The notes under the pieces were generated by a model that was given only the letters and a program-made list of their open reading frames with translations, made no database searches and was not told the DNA's origin. Shown in pieces: positions 17,839 to 26,753 of a stretch of 64,000 nucleotides of DNA. Position 1 is the stretch's first letter; every line of letters starts with the position of its first letter. Both the position numbers and the translations under genes were made by a program. The stretch covers positions 540,821-604,820 of the forward strand of contig NZ_CP132480.1 in assembly GCF_030770395.1 (NCBI RefSeq), in the 5' to 3' direction. The DNA is from Telluria beijingensis. GTDB taxonomy: Bacteria; Pseudomonadota; Gammaproteobacteria; Burkholderiales; Burkholderiaceae_D.

Positions 17839-18156
17839 ATGTCCGCTCCAAACCAGAAAATCCGTATCCGCCTGAAAGCGTTCGACTACAAGCTGATCGA
17901 CCAGTCCGCACTGGAAATCGTCGACACCGCCAAGCGCACCGGCGCCGTCGTCAAGGGCCCAGTCCCACTGCCGACCCGCATCCAGCGTTTCGACGTGCTG
18001 CGTTCGCCACACGTGAACAAGACCTCGCGCGACCAGTTCGAAATCCGTACGCACCAGCGTCTGATGGACATCGTGGACCCGACCGACAAGACCGTTGACG
18101 CACTGATGAAGCTGGACCTGCCAGCTGGCGTCGACGTCGAAATCAAGCTGCAGTAA
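17839..18156 (+). CDS. rpsJ: 30S ribosomal protein S10, isolated from the S10 operon
   Basis: A 105-residue S10 protein ([48 protein letters not shown]), full length and intact. S10 sits in the 30S head and also joins the NusB antitermination complex. AAAGGAATTAGC before the ATG gives a good ribosome site. In most bacteria rpsJ leads the S10 operon and is followed by rplC. Here rplC is about 26 kb downstream, no tuf gene lies upstream, and rpsJ has its own promoter and a strong hairpin behind it. It is therefore transcribed alone. Confidence 0.97.
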   Translation: MSAPNQKIRIRLKAFDYKLIDQSALEIVDTAKRTGAVVKGPVPLPTRIQRFDVLRSPHVNKTSRDQFEIRTHQRLMDIVDPTDKTVDALMKLDLPAGVDVEIKLQ

Positions 18157-18196
18157 TACCAGATCAAGTGCCGGCGGATTCATCCGCCAGTGCTGC

Positions 18197-18234
18197 AAGG
18201 GCCGGATCGACCTTCAAAGGACGATCCGGCCCTT
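18197..18234 (+). terminator. Hairpin terminator after rpsJ
   Basis: AAGGGCCGGATCG (18197-18209) pairs perfectly with 18222-18234 across a 12-base loop, 40 bases after the rpsJ stop. The following GTCATTTC is only moderately T-rich. The strong stem supports monocistronic transcription of rpsJ. Confidence 0.75.
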
Positions 18235-18352
18235 GTCATTTCAGGGGTGGCGCATGCGCAGTGCATGAACTGGGCGCCGACACACATCAATCGTTGTCCG
18301 CCAGGCATTGGCATGATGTAATCGACAGGTTTCGTTGTCCGATTGCCGCCGC

Positions 18353-19255
18353 ATGCCCCAGCTTCCCTTCGTCCAGACCCTGCGCGCCACCTCATGGCGC
18401 GATCTCGCCGGCTGGGGCGTAGCCTCCCTGTTCCTGGTTTCCATCGTCAAGGCGTTCGCCCCCGAAGTCTTGAAGCCCTTCCTGCGTAGTGCCGGCCTGG
18501 CAATACCCTTGCTGCTGCTGATGGCAAAAGATATCGCCCACGCGCCTGACGCCTGGCAGCGCCTGCGCGGCGCGCATGCCGCCCGGGCGCCATGGCATGC
18601 GCGCGTGGCGGCGCTGCTGCCGCCCGAGCTGGTGGGAATGCTGAGGCTCGACCGCCTGCTGTGGATCGGTTGCTGGCAGCGCCTGCGGCGCCAGCCTGCG
18701 CCGCGTCCGCTGCCGGATGGCATCGCGCTAGGCTATCTCGAACGCGGCGCCTACGGCACCGCGACCGCCGTGGTGTTTGTGAGCCTGCTGCTGGAGCTGC
18801 CGGTCCATGTCCTGCTGCTGAACCTGTTCATCGAGGACGCCGCTAAGCTGGTCCTGCTGCATGTCGTCGGCGCCGCCGCGGTGCTGTACACGCTGGCCTG
18901 GATGCTGGGCGACCGCTGGCATATCGGGGCCGGGCGCCATGTCATGACCGATGACGCGCTCCACCTGCGCGTGGGCGTCCGCGTCGATGGCGTGCTGCCG
19001 CTGGCGGCGATCGCGCGCCTCGAGACGGTCGATGCGCCGCTGCCGGCCTGGCGCCGGCGTCACCGCGTGGCGCGCTGCGACATGCTGCTGGTGACGCCGT
19101 TCGACCAGCCCAACTGCGTGCTGGTGCTCGAAGAAGATGTACGGATTGACATCCTGCACTGGCAGGTCGAGAGGCGGCTGCCGCGTTACGTCTTCCTGTA
19201 TCTTGACCGTCCCGAGCTGCTGGCGACGCGGCTGCGCCGGCGGGTGACTGCGTGA
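18353..19255 (+). CDS. Membrane protein of unknown function
   Basis: A 300-residue protein with hydrophobic segments near residues 25-60 and 140-190 (VVFVSLLLELPVHVLLLNLF; LLHVVGAAAVLYTLAWML) and a charged C-terminal half with strand-like segments (RCDMLLVTPFDQPNCVLVLEEDVRID). The C-terminal part resembles membrane-anchored PH-like domains, but only loosely. The ATG at 18353 is used; a TTG at 18335 would extend it. It overlaps the next gene by four bases (GTGA), so the two are coupled. No known family recognised. Confidence 0.7.
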   Translation: MPQLPFVQTLRATSWRDLAGWGVASLFLVSIVKAFAPEVLKPFLRSAGLAIPLLLLMAKDIAHAPDAWQRLRGAHAARAPWHARVAALLPPELVGMLRLDRLLWIGCWQRLRRQPAPRPLPDGIALGYLERGAYGTATAVVFVSLLLELPVHVLLLNLFIEDAAKLVLLHVVGAAAVLYTLAWMLGDRWHIGAGRHVMTDDALHLRVGVRVDGVLPLAAIARLETVDAPLPAWRRRHRVARCDMLLVTPFDQPNCVLVLEEDVRIDILHWQVERRLPRYVFLYLDRPELLATRLRRRVTA

Positions 19256-19815
19256 GGCGGTTCCCGTTGCCGCGGATCGGGCCCGGTGCGCTGATCGTCC
19301 TGGGCCATGTACTGCTCGGGTTCGCGTTGCTGCATCACGGCGGCGCACCGACGCGCGGTCCCGAGCCGGCGCCGGCCGACTACATCGAGCTTGCCTTCAT
19401 CAAGGCGACCAGGATGCCAGCGCCCGCGGCAGCAGCCGACCCTCGGCCGACCGTCGCGCCACGCTCGGCGGCACGACGTCCAGCGGCAACGGTACCCGTC
19501 GAATCGGCGCTGGTGGCGGTGCCTGTCCTGGCCAGCGAGGAAACCCACGCGGCCGAGGCGCCGGACGTGGCGGCACGGCCGGGACGAATCGATATGGAGT
19601 CATTGCGCGCGGCGGCGCGCCAGGTGGACAGCGAACGCGGTCCGGTCGCACTGGAGCCGCTGCGCGCCAGCGACGACAGCGAGTTGTCGCGTGCGGTGAG
19701 AAGGGCGAAGGTCCCGGATTGCCAGACCAAGTATGCCGGCGGCGAAAAGGCCAATATTCTGCTCCTGGTCCCCCTCGCCATCGACACCATCACGGGCAAG
19801 GGCTGCAACTGGTAG
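19252..19815 (+). CDS. Single-pass periplasmic protein of unknown function
   Basis: A 187-residue protein with a GTG start overlapping the preceding stop. Residues 12-28 form one membrane anchor (GALIVLGHVLLGFALL). A long Pro/Ala-rich linker (40-110) follows, then a short C-terminal domain with two cysteines in DCQTKYAGG and KGCNW, which probably form a disulphide. The anchor-linker-small-domain layout recalls TonB-like or envelope-spanning adaptors, but I cannot name a family. It likely works with the coupled membrane protein. It is convergent with the Ter cluster (17-base gap). Confidence 0.7.
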   Translation: MRRFPLPRIGPGALIVLGHVLLGFALLHHGGAPTRGPEPAPADYIELAFIKATRMPAPAAAADPRPTVAPRSAARRPAATVPVESALVAVPVLASEETHAAEAPDVAARPGRIDMESLRAAARQVDSERGPVALEPLRASDDSELSRAVRRAKVPDCQTKYAGGEKANILLLVPLAIDTITGKGCNW

Positions 19816-19832
19816 CCCTGCCGTCAATCGGC

Positions 19833-21140
19833 TTATTTACTGCCCGTCTTCCAGCGCATGCCGAAGCCGTAATGGCGGTCCATCAGCTCGTGCGCGCTGG
19901 TCATGCCCTGCTGCTGGAAGTATTCGGCCAGCTTGGTGATTACCAGGTTGCCGCCGCGGTTCTCGATCAGCGCGATGGCGCACATGATCTGGCGGTCGCC
20001 GCCGTCGAGTTTCACTTCGACTGGCGCCTGGCCCGGCGCCGTCACCGTCACCACGCCATTGGTCACGCCCCAGTTGGCCGCGCCTTCGTAGATGAAGGAG
20101 AAGATCACCGCGCGCTTGATCTTGTCGAAGCGTTCGCCGTTGATGAACAGATTCTCGCCATTGGCGGCGGCGCCGGTGCGGTCGTCGGCGTCGAGCTGGA
20201 TGAAGGGCTCGCGCTCGTAGTCGCCGAAGGTATTGCCCAGCGCCTGCACCAGGCCGCGGCGGCCGTCGGCCAGCTCGTACATGCAGCCGAGATCGAGGTC
20301 GATGCCGCTGCGGCCCTTGCGCGCCGCGCCGGCCTTGTTGGCCATCTCGCCCGCCTTGTTAGCGAGGTCGCCCGCCATGCTGGTGAGGCGGTCGAAGAAG
20401 CCGCCGCCGCGCGCGGCCGAGGAAGGCGGTGGCGGCGAGGCCGGCGGCGGCGCGATGGCGGCCTGGTTCCAGTTCAGGTTGACGTGGATGCGGCCGTAGC
20501 CGCCGCCCGCGCGCTTGTCGAGCGAGATCTTGTCGCCCCGCTTGTCGAGCGTGACCTTGGACAGCGACACCGTCGGCTTGGGTGCAGGTGCAGGTGTCGG
20601 CGCAGGTGCCGGAGCCGCCGGCGTCGATGAACCTGCCTCGGTGCCGCCGAAGTTCGCCAGCAGCGCCGACAGGCCGCCATTGAAGCCCTGGCCGACCGCG
20701 CCGAAGCGCCACTGGCCGTCACGGCGATACAGTTCCGCCACGATCAGCGCCTTCTCGTCGCCGAAGTCGGCGCCCGACCATGGGAAGCGCAGCGCGCTGC
20801 CCAGCGACAGCGAGCTGGCGCCCAGGGTGCGCATGGTGGCCGCGCCGTCGATCGCCGCCACGAACACGAGCTTCGCGATCGAGGCCGGCAGCTGGTCGAG
20901 GTTCACCGCGAAGCGCGCGCGGCCGCCGCCCAGCTCCAGGCGCACTGCGCCTTCGGGGCTGGCCAGCTGGTTATAGAACACCATGTAGCGGTCGTCCGAC
21001 AGCTTGTCGTTGGCGTCCAGGCCAAAGCAGGAGACGTCGACCGAGGCGCCGTTGGCGGCGATCTCGACGTCGACATTGAACACGTGGCCGGTGCCGAGGT
21101 CGGACAGCTTGCCCTTCTGTCCGCGCGAATAGGTAGTCAT
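19833..21140 (-). CDS. TerA-like protein with two TerD-type domains
   Basis: A 435-residue cytoplasmic protein and the last gene of the Ter cluster. Residues 1-165 form a TerD-like domain ending GAVGQGFNGGLSALLANFG, matching the end of the TerD protein in this window. A Pro/Ala linker (170-190) follows, then VSLSKVTLDKRGDKISL begins a second TerD/TerA-like domain with a Gly/Pro insert (230-248) and an acidic DLDLGCMYEL segment. TerD-type domains bind calcium through acidic loops in characterised members. The ATG at 21140 has AAGGAG upstream and overlaps the CitE-like gene stop by four bases. The second-domain assignment is less certain than the first. Confidence 0.85.
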   Translation of the reverse strand: MTTYSRGQKGKLSDLGTGHVFNVDVEIAANGASVDVSCFGLDANDKLSDDRYMVFYNQLASPEGAVRLELGGGRARFAVNLDQLPASIAKLVFVAAIDGAATMRTLGASSLSLGSALRFPWSGADFGDEKALIVAELYRRDGQWRFGAVGQGFNGGLSALLANFGGTEAGSSTPAAPAPAPTPAPAPKPTVSLSKVTLDKRGDKISLDKRAGGGYGRIHVNLNWNQAAIAPPPASPPPPSSAARGGGFFDRLTSMAGDLANKAGEMANKAGAARKGRSGIDLDLGCMYELADGRRGLVQALGNTFGDYEREPFIQLDADDRTGAAANGENLFINGERFDKIKRAVIFSFIYEGAANWGVTNGVVTVTAPGQAPVEVKLDGGDRQIMCAIALIENRGGNLVITKLAEYFQQQGMTSAHELMDRHYGFGMRWKTGSK

Positions 21141-22051
21141 GAGGGTTCTCCTTCCAGGAATGGTTTGTGGTCCAGGTCGACGCGCGAGCCGAACAGGCGC
21201 GATTGCTCGAGGGTGCGTTCGGCCCAGGCGCGGTGGGTCGCGACTTCCTGCATCGCGTCGTTCATGCGGAACACCGCCGGGCTCGAGGCGTCGAGGATGG
21301 CGCGCGCCACCGCCAGGTCTTGCGGCGTCACCTGGAAGTGCTGCTCGATCGGCGCGATCTGGGTCGGATGGATGGCGGTCTTGCCGACCATGCCATGGGC
21401 CAGGTCTTCGATCACTTCCTGGTCCAGCAGCTCGGGCAGGTCGAGGTATTCGAACACGGGCGCGGTCAGCATGAAGCCATACGGCCGGAAGGTCGTCACC
21501 AGGCGCGAAATCACCGGCCCAAGGGGCGTGCGGTACAGGGTCATGCCGCGCGGGCGGCGCAGGCCGAGCAGCGCCAGCAGGTCGTTGCCGCCGACGCGCA
21601 GCGCCAGGATGCGATGCCGCACGCCGGGCGCTTCCAGGGCGGCGCGCAGGCCCTGCATCTCGGCGTCGTCGAAGGCTTCGGCCGTCTCCAGGGTCGGCAT
21701 CAACACGTGTTCGGTGTGGCGCACCAGCCTGAAATAGCTGTCGAAGTTGTGGCGCGTGATCTTGGGCAGCACGAAGCCGGTCAGCTTCTCGGCGCCCGGC
21801 ATGGCCAGCACGCGCGCCAGCACGTCGGGATTGCGCACCCGCACGAAGCGGTCGGCCGCCACGTCCAGGCGCATGTTCGCCAGCACCACCGACAGGTTGA
21901 ACAGCGACCAACTCAGCTCGCGGTCGGCGATCGAATCCTCGGTGCAGAAGATCAGCGAGCGGGCATGCGGCAGGCGCTCGCCATTGGCGATTGCGGTCAG
22001 GTTCTTGTGATTGGCCGGCACGTACAGCGACGCGCCCAGTGATTTAGCCAT
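21137..22051 (-). CDS. HpcH/HpaI-CitE-like aldolase/lyase of a Ter cluster
   Basis: A 304-residue TIM-barrel protein of the HpcH/HpaI-citrate lyase beta family: SLYVPANHKN at the start, RSLIFCTEDSIADRE for the acidic metal-binding strand, VRVRNPD, LPKI, and GMVGKTAIHPTQIAPI near the end. The family cleaves C-C bonds of CoA esters or oxo-acids with magnesium. In Ter clusters this member is proposed to act in synthesis of a small metabolite. Its ATG at 22051 overlaps the StiP stop by eight bases and its stop overlaps the TerA-like start. Substrate unknown. Confidence 0.88.
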   Translation of the reverse strand: MAKSLGASLYVPANHKNLTAIANGERLPHARSLIFCTEDSIADRELSWSLFNLSVVLANMRLDVAADRFVRVRNPDVLARVLAMPGAEKLTGFVLPKITRHNFDSYFRLVRHTEHVLMPTLETAEAFDDAEMQGLRAALEAPGVRHRILALRVGGNDLLALLGLRRPRGMTLYRTPLGPVISRLVTTFRPYGFMLTAPVFEYLDLPELLDQEVIEDLAHGMVGKTAIHPTQIAPIEQHFQVTPQDLAVARAILDASSPAVFRMNDAMQEVATHRAWAERTLEQSRLFGSRVDLDHKPFLEGEPS

Positions 22052-23141
22052 CCGATGCACTCCGGATCAGGGATACTGCGTGATAGGGCAGGTGCGGGTC
22101 GACCTCGACCGGCACCCGTTTTTCTTCGGCCAGCGCGACCAGATGCGCCACGTCCGGCGCGTGCGGGTCGCGCAGCACCACCAGGCGCGGCGCGCGGCGC
22201 AGCAGCACGCGCGTGGCTTCGCCGATGCCGGGCTTGACCAGGTTGACGTCGGCCACGCCGTAGCGCCGCATGGCGCCGGCGATATAGGTCTGCGAGCGCG
22301 CGCGCGCCGCCGGCGCATCGATCGCCTGCGCGCGCGGCTGCGCTTGCGCCTGTTCCAGCGCCAGGCGCACCAGCGCGTCGGCGAACGATTGCGAGCGGTC
22401 CACCGCGGCGAACTGCTCGTAGAACACGCAGCCGTGGAAGTCGTCAGCGCGCATGTCCTCGCTCATCACGGTGCGGCTCACCAGGCCCGACACCGTGGCG
22501 TTCAGGATGCTCGACGGGATCAGGTAGTCGTCGCACGAAGCCGCGCAGGCGGCGGCGCCGGCCAGGTCGGACAGCACGTGCAGGCCGGCGTCGACATGGG
22601 TGCCGTGGCGCACGTTGAACACGTCGATCGAACTCGCCAGCTCGCGCGCAATCACGCCCTTGCCGGTCCAGCCGTCGACGAACACGATCGAATCCGGATG
22701 GTGGCCCAGCGCCAGGACATGGCGCAGGGCGGCGGCGTCGATGCCGCGGTCGCGCACGATCGATACCGAGTAGTGCACGGCGTCTCGTCCGAACAGCTCG
22801 CGCAGCAGCCGCGCGACGACCACGCCGACCGGGGTGCCGCCGCGCGCCAGCGACACGATCGCCAGCCGGTGCTGGCTGCGCTGCGCGATCAGCGAGGCCA
22901 GGCGCAGGCAGTCCTGCGCCATGCGCGCATTATTGGCGCGGCAGGCCGCATCGAACAGCGCCATGTAGCGCTCGGACGGCGTCGACTCGGGCGACAGCAT
23001 CTGGCTGTAGTGGCGGCGCCCGCTCTGGATCAGCGCTTCTTTCTCGGCGACGTCGACGAAGTTCGCCTGCGGCAGGCGGCGCAGCAGGAAATCCACGTCG
23101 CCCGGGCGATAGCTGCCGGAGAAGCGCTCGCGGTCGCTCAC
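22044..23141 (-). CDS. StiP-family protein (PRTase-related) of a Ter cluster
   Basis: A 365-residue protein starting at a GTG that overlaps the HAD gene stop by four bases. RFSGSYRPGDVDFLLRRL, SLARGGTPVGVVVARLL, FVDGWTGKGVIARELA and DDYLIPSSILNATVSGLVSRTV are signatures of the family often named cysteine protease StiP, whose core looks like a phosphoribosyltransferase fold. The protease name comes from annotation and should be treated with care. In Ter clusters it always accompanies the TRSP/PRTase, HAD and ATP-grasp genes, as here, suggesting a shared biosynthetic pathway. Confidence 0.85.
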   Translation of the reverse strand: MSDRERFSGSYRPGDVDFLLRRLPQANFVDVAEKEALIQSGRRHYSQMLSPESTPSERYMALFDAACRANNARMAQDCLRLASLIAQRSQHRLAIVSLARGGTPVGVVVARLLRELFGRDAVHYSVSIVRDRGIDAAALRHVLALGHHPDSIVFVDGWTGKGVIARELASSIDVFNVRHGTHVDAGLHVLSDLAGAAACAASCDDYLIPSSILNATVSGLVSRTVMSEDMRADDFHGCVFYEQFAAVDRSQSFADALVRLALEQAQAQPRAQAIDAPAARARSQTYIAGAMRRYGVADVNLVKPGIGEATRVLLRRAPRLVVLRDPHAPDVAHLVALAEEKRVPVEVDPHLPYHAVSLIRSASDG

Positions 23142-23902
23142 AGCGCCCCCACGGTGATGCCCGCGAGCTGGGTGCCGCGCGGGACGATGGCGTAGTCGCA
23201 GGCGGCCATGAAGCGCGCGTCCGAGCGGCTGTCGCCCATGCCGAAGGTGACGATCTCTCCATGCTCCGCCTTCAGGCGCGCGGTGACGTGGGCCACCGCA
23301 TTGGCCTTGTTCAGCGCCTTCGGCAGGATCGCCAGGTTGTTGCCGTTGCGGTGGATGAAGTAGTCGCGGTCGCCATCTTCGATCCAGGGCCGCACGACGT
23401 TTTCCTCGAGCGGCGCCAGGCGCTCGGCCTGCTTGTCGGGATCCTTCACCACCAGGAAGAACGGGGTGCCGAAATCCTCGATCATGCGCGCGCGGCCGCC
23501 ATACCCGGTGCGCGCGCCATGCTCGTCGATGTGGGCCGCCAGCTCTTGCAGGCCGGGCAGGGCAGCGTGCATCGCCGTGCGCATGCCGTCCAGCCAGGGC
23601 TGGTCGACCGCGCCGCCGGGTTCGAGCACCACGCCGCCATAGTTGATGATGGCGTAGCTGTCGAACGGCAGCGACACGCGGCGCAGGCCGTCGAGGTCGC
23701 GCGCCGTGGTCGGGATCATCGTCATCCCGTCCTGCAGCAGCGCCAGCAGGGAGCGCTGCGAGGGCGTGGTGTAGGAACAGATGCTGCCGTCCTTGTAATA
23801 GGCGGCCGGCGCCAGCGCGCCGGGGATGTCCCGGTGCGCGCCGCATTTGCCGATGGTCTGGAACAGCGTATCGTCCAGGTCAGCGAACAGGAACTTCTTC
23901 AA
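23138..23902 (-). CDS. HAD-family phosphatase of a Ter cluster
   Basis: A 254-residue HAD hydrolase with the nucleophile motif FADLDDTLF at its start, TTARD as motif II and GDSRSD as the metal-binding motif IV. A cap domain lies between. I prefer the TTG start at 23902: GAGG lies seven bases upstream, and it begins just before the HAD motif. This overlaps the upstream PRTase-TRSP gene by 23 bases. It likely removes a phosphate from the intermediate made by neighbouring enzymes. Inference from context; the enzyme class is clear. Confidence 0.87.
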   Translation of the reverse strand: MKKFLFADLDDTLFQTIGKCGAHRDIPGALAPAAYYKDGSICSYTTPSQRSLLALLQDGMTMIPTTARDLDGLRRVSLPFDSYAIINYGGVVLEPGGAVDQPWLDGMRTAMHAALPGLQELAAHIDEHGARTGYGGRARMIEDFGTPFFLVVKDPDKQAERLAPLEENVVRPWIEDGDRDYFIHRNGNNLAILPKALNKANAVAHVTARLKAEHGEIVTFGMGDSRSDARFMAACDYAIVPRGTQLAGITVGAL

Positions 23903-25067
23903 CGTGGTCCTCGGACTGGAAGTGGAATAGCCGCGCGTGCAATTGGCCGGCAAGCTGGATCAGCGCCGGGCCGGGCGCCGTCTCGTGGCACACCAGCACC
24001 TGGTCGTACTGGCCGGGCGCGACGTTGTACAGGTAGTTGGCGATGCCTTCGCCGTAGTTGTCGGGGAAGGTCAAGGCATGGCCCACCGCGCCCCAGGTCA
24101 GGATCGGGGAGCGCGTGGTCGATTGCACCACAGTGTCGACGCCATGGCGCTGCAGGGCGTCCCCGAGCAGGGTCGAGACGTGCATGAATTCGCCGGTGCC
24201 CAGCACCAGCACCCGGTTCCCTGGGGCGAATTCGCCCGCCAGTTGCGCGGCGAGCGCCTCGGGCGCCTTGATGGCCCGCGCGGCGCCCAGGCGTCCGAAG
24301 GCGGTGCTGGCGCCACGGTCGGCATCGAGTTCGAAGCGTTGCGCCGCGCCCTGGTCGGGCGGCAGCGCGCCTTGCACGAAGCTGAACTCGCCCTCGACCA
24401 GGGCGCCGCTCGTGACCGGCATGCCGAAGCGCGCATCGAGCAGCTCGGTCGCGGCGCGGCCCATGAAATTGGTGATGGTGGCCAGGTGCACACGCTCCAG
24501 GCCGGGATTCAGGCGGCGGCAGGCGGCGGCCAGGTTGACGAAGGTGTTGCCGGTGCTGGCTTCGTCGTCGACCAGCACCAGGGTGCGCGCCGCCAGCAGC
24601 AGTTCGCGCAGCGCCGGGTCTTGTGGCTCATGCAGGAACTGGCGCGGCGCGTGGCTGTGCGCTTCCTCGAATTCGATCAGCGGGCCGTTGCCGACCCGGT
24701 AGCGGGTGGTGTGCAGGAACAGCGCCTGCTGGTCCGGATGGGCGCGCAGCCAGGCTTCGAACACGCCCTGGCCCAGGCCGACCGCGGTTTCCGCCATGGC
24801 GATGAAGACCACCGGGCCCTGCACCGCGCCGCCGAGCGGCGGCACGGTCGCTGCCAGGCGCTCGTGCACCATCAGCATGTCGATCGGGTTGGCCGGCCAG
24901 TGCTTGCCCAGCACCTTGCTCAAGAACAGGAAGCCGCGCTTGGCGTTGGCGCGCGCGGCGAAGCCGAGCAGGGCGTCGAGTTCGGCGGCGCCGCTGTCGA
25001 TGCGCAGGTCGAGCGTCCCGGTCGGTAACTCGATCCGTTGAACTGGAACGGGATGCGGCGCGTTCAT
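23880..25067 (-). CDS. Phosphoribosyltransferase-TRSP protein of a Ter cluster
   Basis: A 395-residue two-domain protein. The N-terminal half is a phosphoribosyltransferase with the PRPP loop LVLVDDEASTGNT; the C-terminal half (about 250-380) is the TRSP domain (NRVLVLGTGEFMHVSTLLGDALQ; STTRSPILTWGAVGH; FPDNYGEGIANYLYNV). This pair is characteristic of Ter-linked operons, where comparative-genomic work proposes synthesis of a nucleoside-like metabolite. The ATG at 25067 overlaps the ATP-grasp stop by four bases. Confidence 0.88.
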   Translation of the reverse strand: MNAPHPVPVQRIELPTGTLDLRIDSGAAELDALLGFAARANAKRGFLFLSKVLGKHWPANPIDMLMVHERLAATVPPLGGAVQGPVVFIAMAETAVGLGQGVFEAWLRAHPDQQALFLHTTRYRVGNGPLIEFEEAHSHAPRQFLHEPQDPALRELLLAARTLVLVDDEASTGNTFVNLAAACRRLNPGLERVHLATITNFMGRAATELLDARFGMPVTSGALVEGEFSFVQGALPPDQGAAQRFELDADRGASTAFGRLGAARAIKAPEALAAQLAGEFAPGNRVLVLGTGEFMHVSTLLGDALQRHGVDTVVQSTTRSPILTWGAVGHALTFPDNYGEGIANYLYNVAPGQYDQVLVCHETAPGPALIQLAGQLHARLFHFQSEDHVEEVPVR

Positions 25068-26083
25068 GCCAGCTCCGTCGCGACGCTGACTTCGGCCACC
25101 CGCATGCCGTGGCGCGGCGTCGGGATATCGAGGCCGTCGTAACCTTCGGCGAAGCCGCGCAGCGCGATGTACGGCAGGTTGGGGCCGGCCAGGCAGGCCA
25201 TGCCGATCCCGCCCGACATGCGCGGATTGATCTCCAGCAGGCGCGGCCGCCCGCCGCCCTCGCGGAACTGGGCGTTGAACACGCCATTCAACTGGTAGTC
25301 GGCGCACAGGCGGCTGGTGGCGTCCAGGATGTCCTGGCGCATGTCGATCAGCTGGCCGCTGCCGGCCTGCGGCAGCTTGCGGCGCACCACGGCCGATACC
25401 AGGCGGCCGTGGTCGCCCACGCAGTCGACGCTGTATTCGGGGCCATCCAGGAATTCCATCAGCAGCATGGTGGCGAAGTTATCCAGTTCGCCCAGCCCAC
25501 GGCGCAGGTCCTGGTAGCCGATGTGGTGTTCGACGCCTTTCATCAGGAGCGCGGCGCTGCTGCGCTCCTCGTCGACGATGGCGAAACCCAGGCCGTAGAT
25601 GCCGTGCGCCGGCTTGACGCACAACTTCGCATGCTGCGGGCGCAGTTCGGCGTACGCCGCATCGAACTGTTCCAGGTTCTCGAAGGGCCGGAAGGCGGCC
25701 ACCGGCGCTTCCGGCAGCACGGTGGCGGCATAGAAGTCGGCCTTGTCGTGGATGCGTTTCAGCGCGGCCGGCGGGGCGGCGCTGAGCACGCGGGTGCCCA
25801 CGTCGGCGAAGCGCGCGTGTTCCGCGGCCAGGGTGGTGGCTTCGCGGCCGGGCACGAAGATGTCGATCTTCTGGTCACGGCAGAAGGTCAGGCACCAGTC
25901 GACGTAGGCGTCGCCCTTGAGGCCGGTGGGCTCGACGTGGAATTCATGGGCCAGGCGCGCGGCCGGCGCATGGCGGTTGGCATTGCTGTGGATGATGGTG
26001 AAACGGCCTTCGGTATCGGCCTCGCGGATCAGCTTGATCGCCGCATTCACGGACGAAAACGTCCTGTTGTACCAGACGCGCAT
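25064..26083 (-). CDS. ATP-grasp ligase of a Ter cluster
   Basis: A 339-residue ATP-grasp protein. MRVWYNRTFSSVNAAIKLIRE forms the first nucleotide-fold strand, KLCVKPAHGIYGLGFAIV the ATP-clamp lysine loop, and RLLEINPRMSGGIGM the Mg-ATP carboxylate motif. The length fits a biosynthetic ligase joining a carboxylate to an amine. It is the first of six overlapping genes, 94 bases after terD. Substrate unknown; the family assignment is firm. Confidence 0.9.
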   Translation of the reverse strand: MRVWYNRTFSSVNAAIKLIREADTEGRFTIIHSNANRHAPAARLAHEFHVEPTGLKGDAYVDWCLTFCRDQKIDIFVPGREATTLAAEHARFADVGTRVLSAAPPAALKRIHDKADFYAATVLPEAPVAAFRPFENLEQFDAAYAELRPQHAKLCVKPAHGIYGLGFAIVDEERSSAALLMKGVEHHIGYQDLRRGLGELDNFATMLLMEFLDGPEYSVDCVGDHGRLVSAVVRRKLPQAGSGQLIDMRQDILDATSRLCADYQLNGVFNAQFREGGGRPRLLEINPRMSGGIGMACLAGPNLPYIALRGFAEGYDGLDIPTPRHGMRVAEVSVATELA

Positions 26084-26177
26084 GTGGGCTCTCTTGATGG
26101 ATGATCGGCCACTGGCGTGGCGTTGCAGGCCCGCGCCGGGCGGCGCGGACCGTCAGGGATAAGTCCCTGTGTGATGC

Positions 26178-26753
26178 TTAGACGTTGACGCCGAACGAAC
26201 GTGCCAGCGGACCGAGGCCGCCCTTGAAGCCCTGGCCGACGGCGCGGAATTTCCATTCGCTGCCGGCGCGGTACAGCTCGCCGAAGATCATCGCGGTTTC
26301 GGTCGAGCTGTCTTCGGACAGGTCGTAGCGCGCGATCTCGGCTTCGCCGGCGGCGTTCAGGCAGCGGATATAGGCCTTGCCGACCTGGCCGAAGTTCTGG
26401 CGGCGCGCATCGGCGTCGTGGATGGTGACGCAGAACGAGATCTTGTCGATGTCGGCCGGCACGCGCGCCAGGTCGACGGTCAGCTTTTCGTCGTCGCCTT
26501 CGCCCTGGCCGGTGGTGTTGTCGCCGGCGTGGGTCACCGAGCCGTCGGTCGACTTCAGGTTGTTGTAGAAGATGAAGTCGGTATCGCCGCGCACCTTGGC
26601 GTCGGTCTTCAGCATGAAGGCGCTGCCGTCCAGGTCGAAGGCCGAACCGTCGGTCGAGCGCGGATCCCAGCCCAGGCCGATGATGACCTTGGTCAGGCCC
26701 GGTGCTTCCTTGCTCAGGTTGACGTTGCCGCCTTTTTGCAGACTGATTGCCAT
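26178..26753 (-). CDS. terD: Tellurium-resistance/stress protein TerD
   Basis: A 191-residue TerD protein (MAISLQKGGNVNLSKEAP; VIIGLGWDPRSTDGSAFDLDGSAFML; STETAMIFGELYR; GQGFKGGLGPLARSFGV). The acidic loops match those that bind calcium in characterised TerD proteins. The length is normal. The ATG at 26753 has AAGGAG upstream. It leads the Ter biosynthetic cluster. No TerB, TerC or TerZ gene lies in the window, so classic tellurite resistance cannot be assumed; a stress role tied to the biosynthetic genes is more likely. Confidence 0.93.
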   Translation of the reverse strand: MAISLQKGGNVNLSKEAPGLTKVIIGLGWDPRSTDGSAFDLDGSAFMLKTDAKVRGDTDFIFYNNLKSTDGSVTHAGDNTTGQGEGDDEKLTVDLARVPADIDKISFCVTIHDADARRQNFGQVGKAYIRCLNAAGEAEIARYDLSEDSSTETAMIFGELYRAGSEWKFRAVGQGFKGGLGPLARSFGVNV

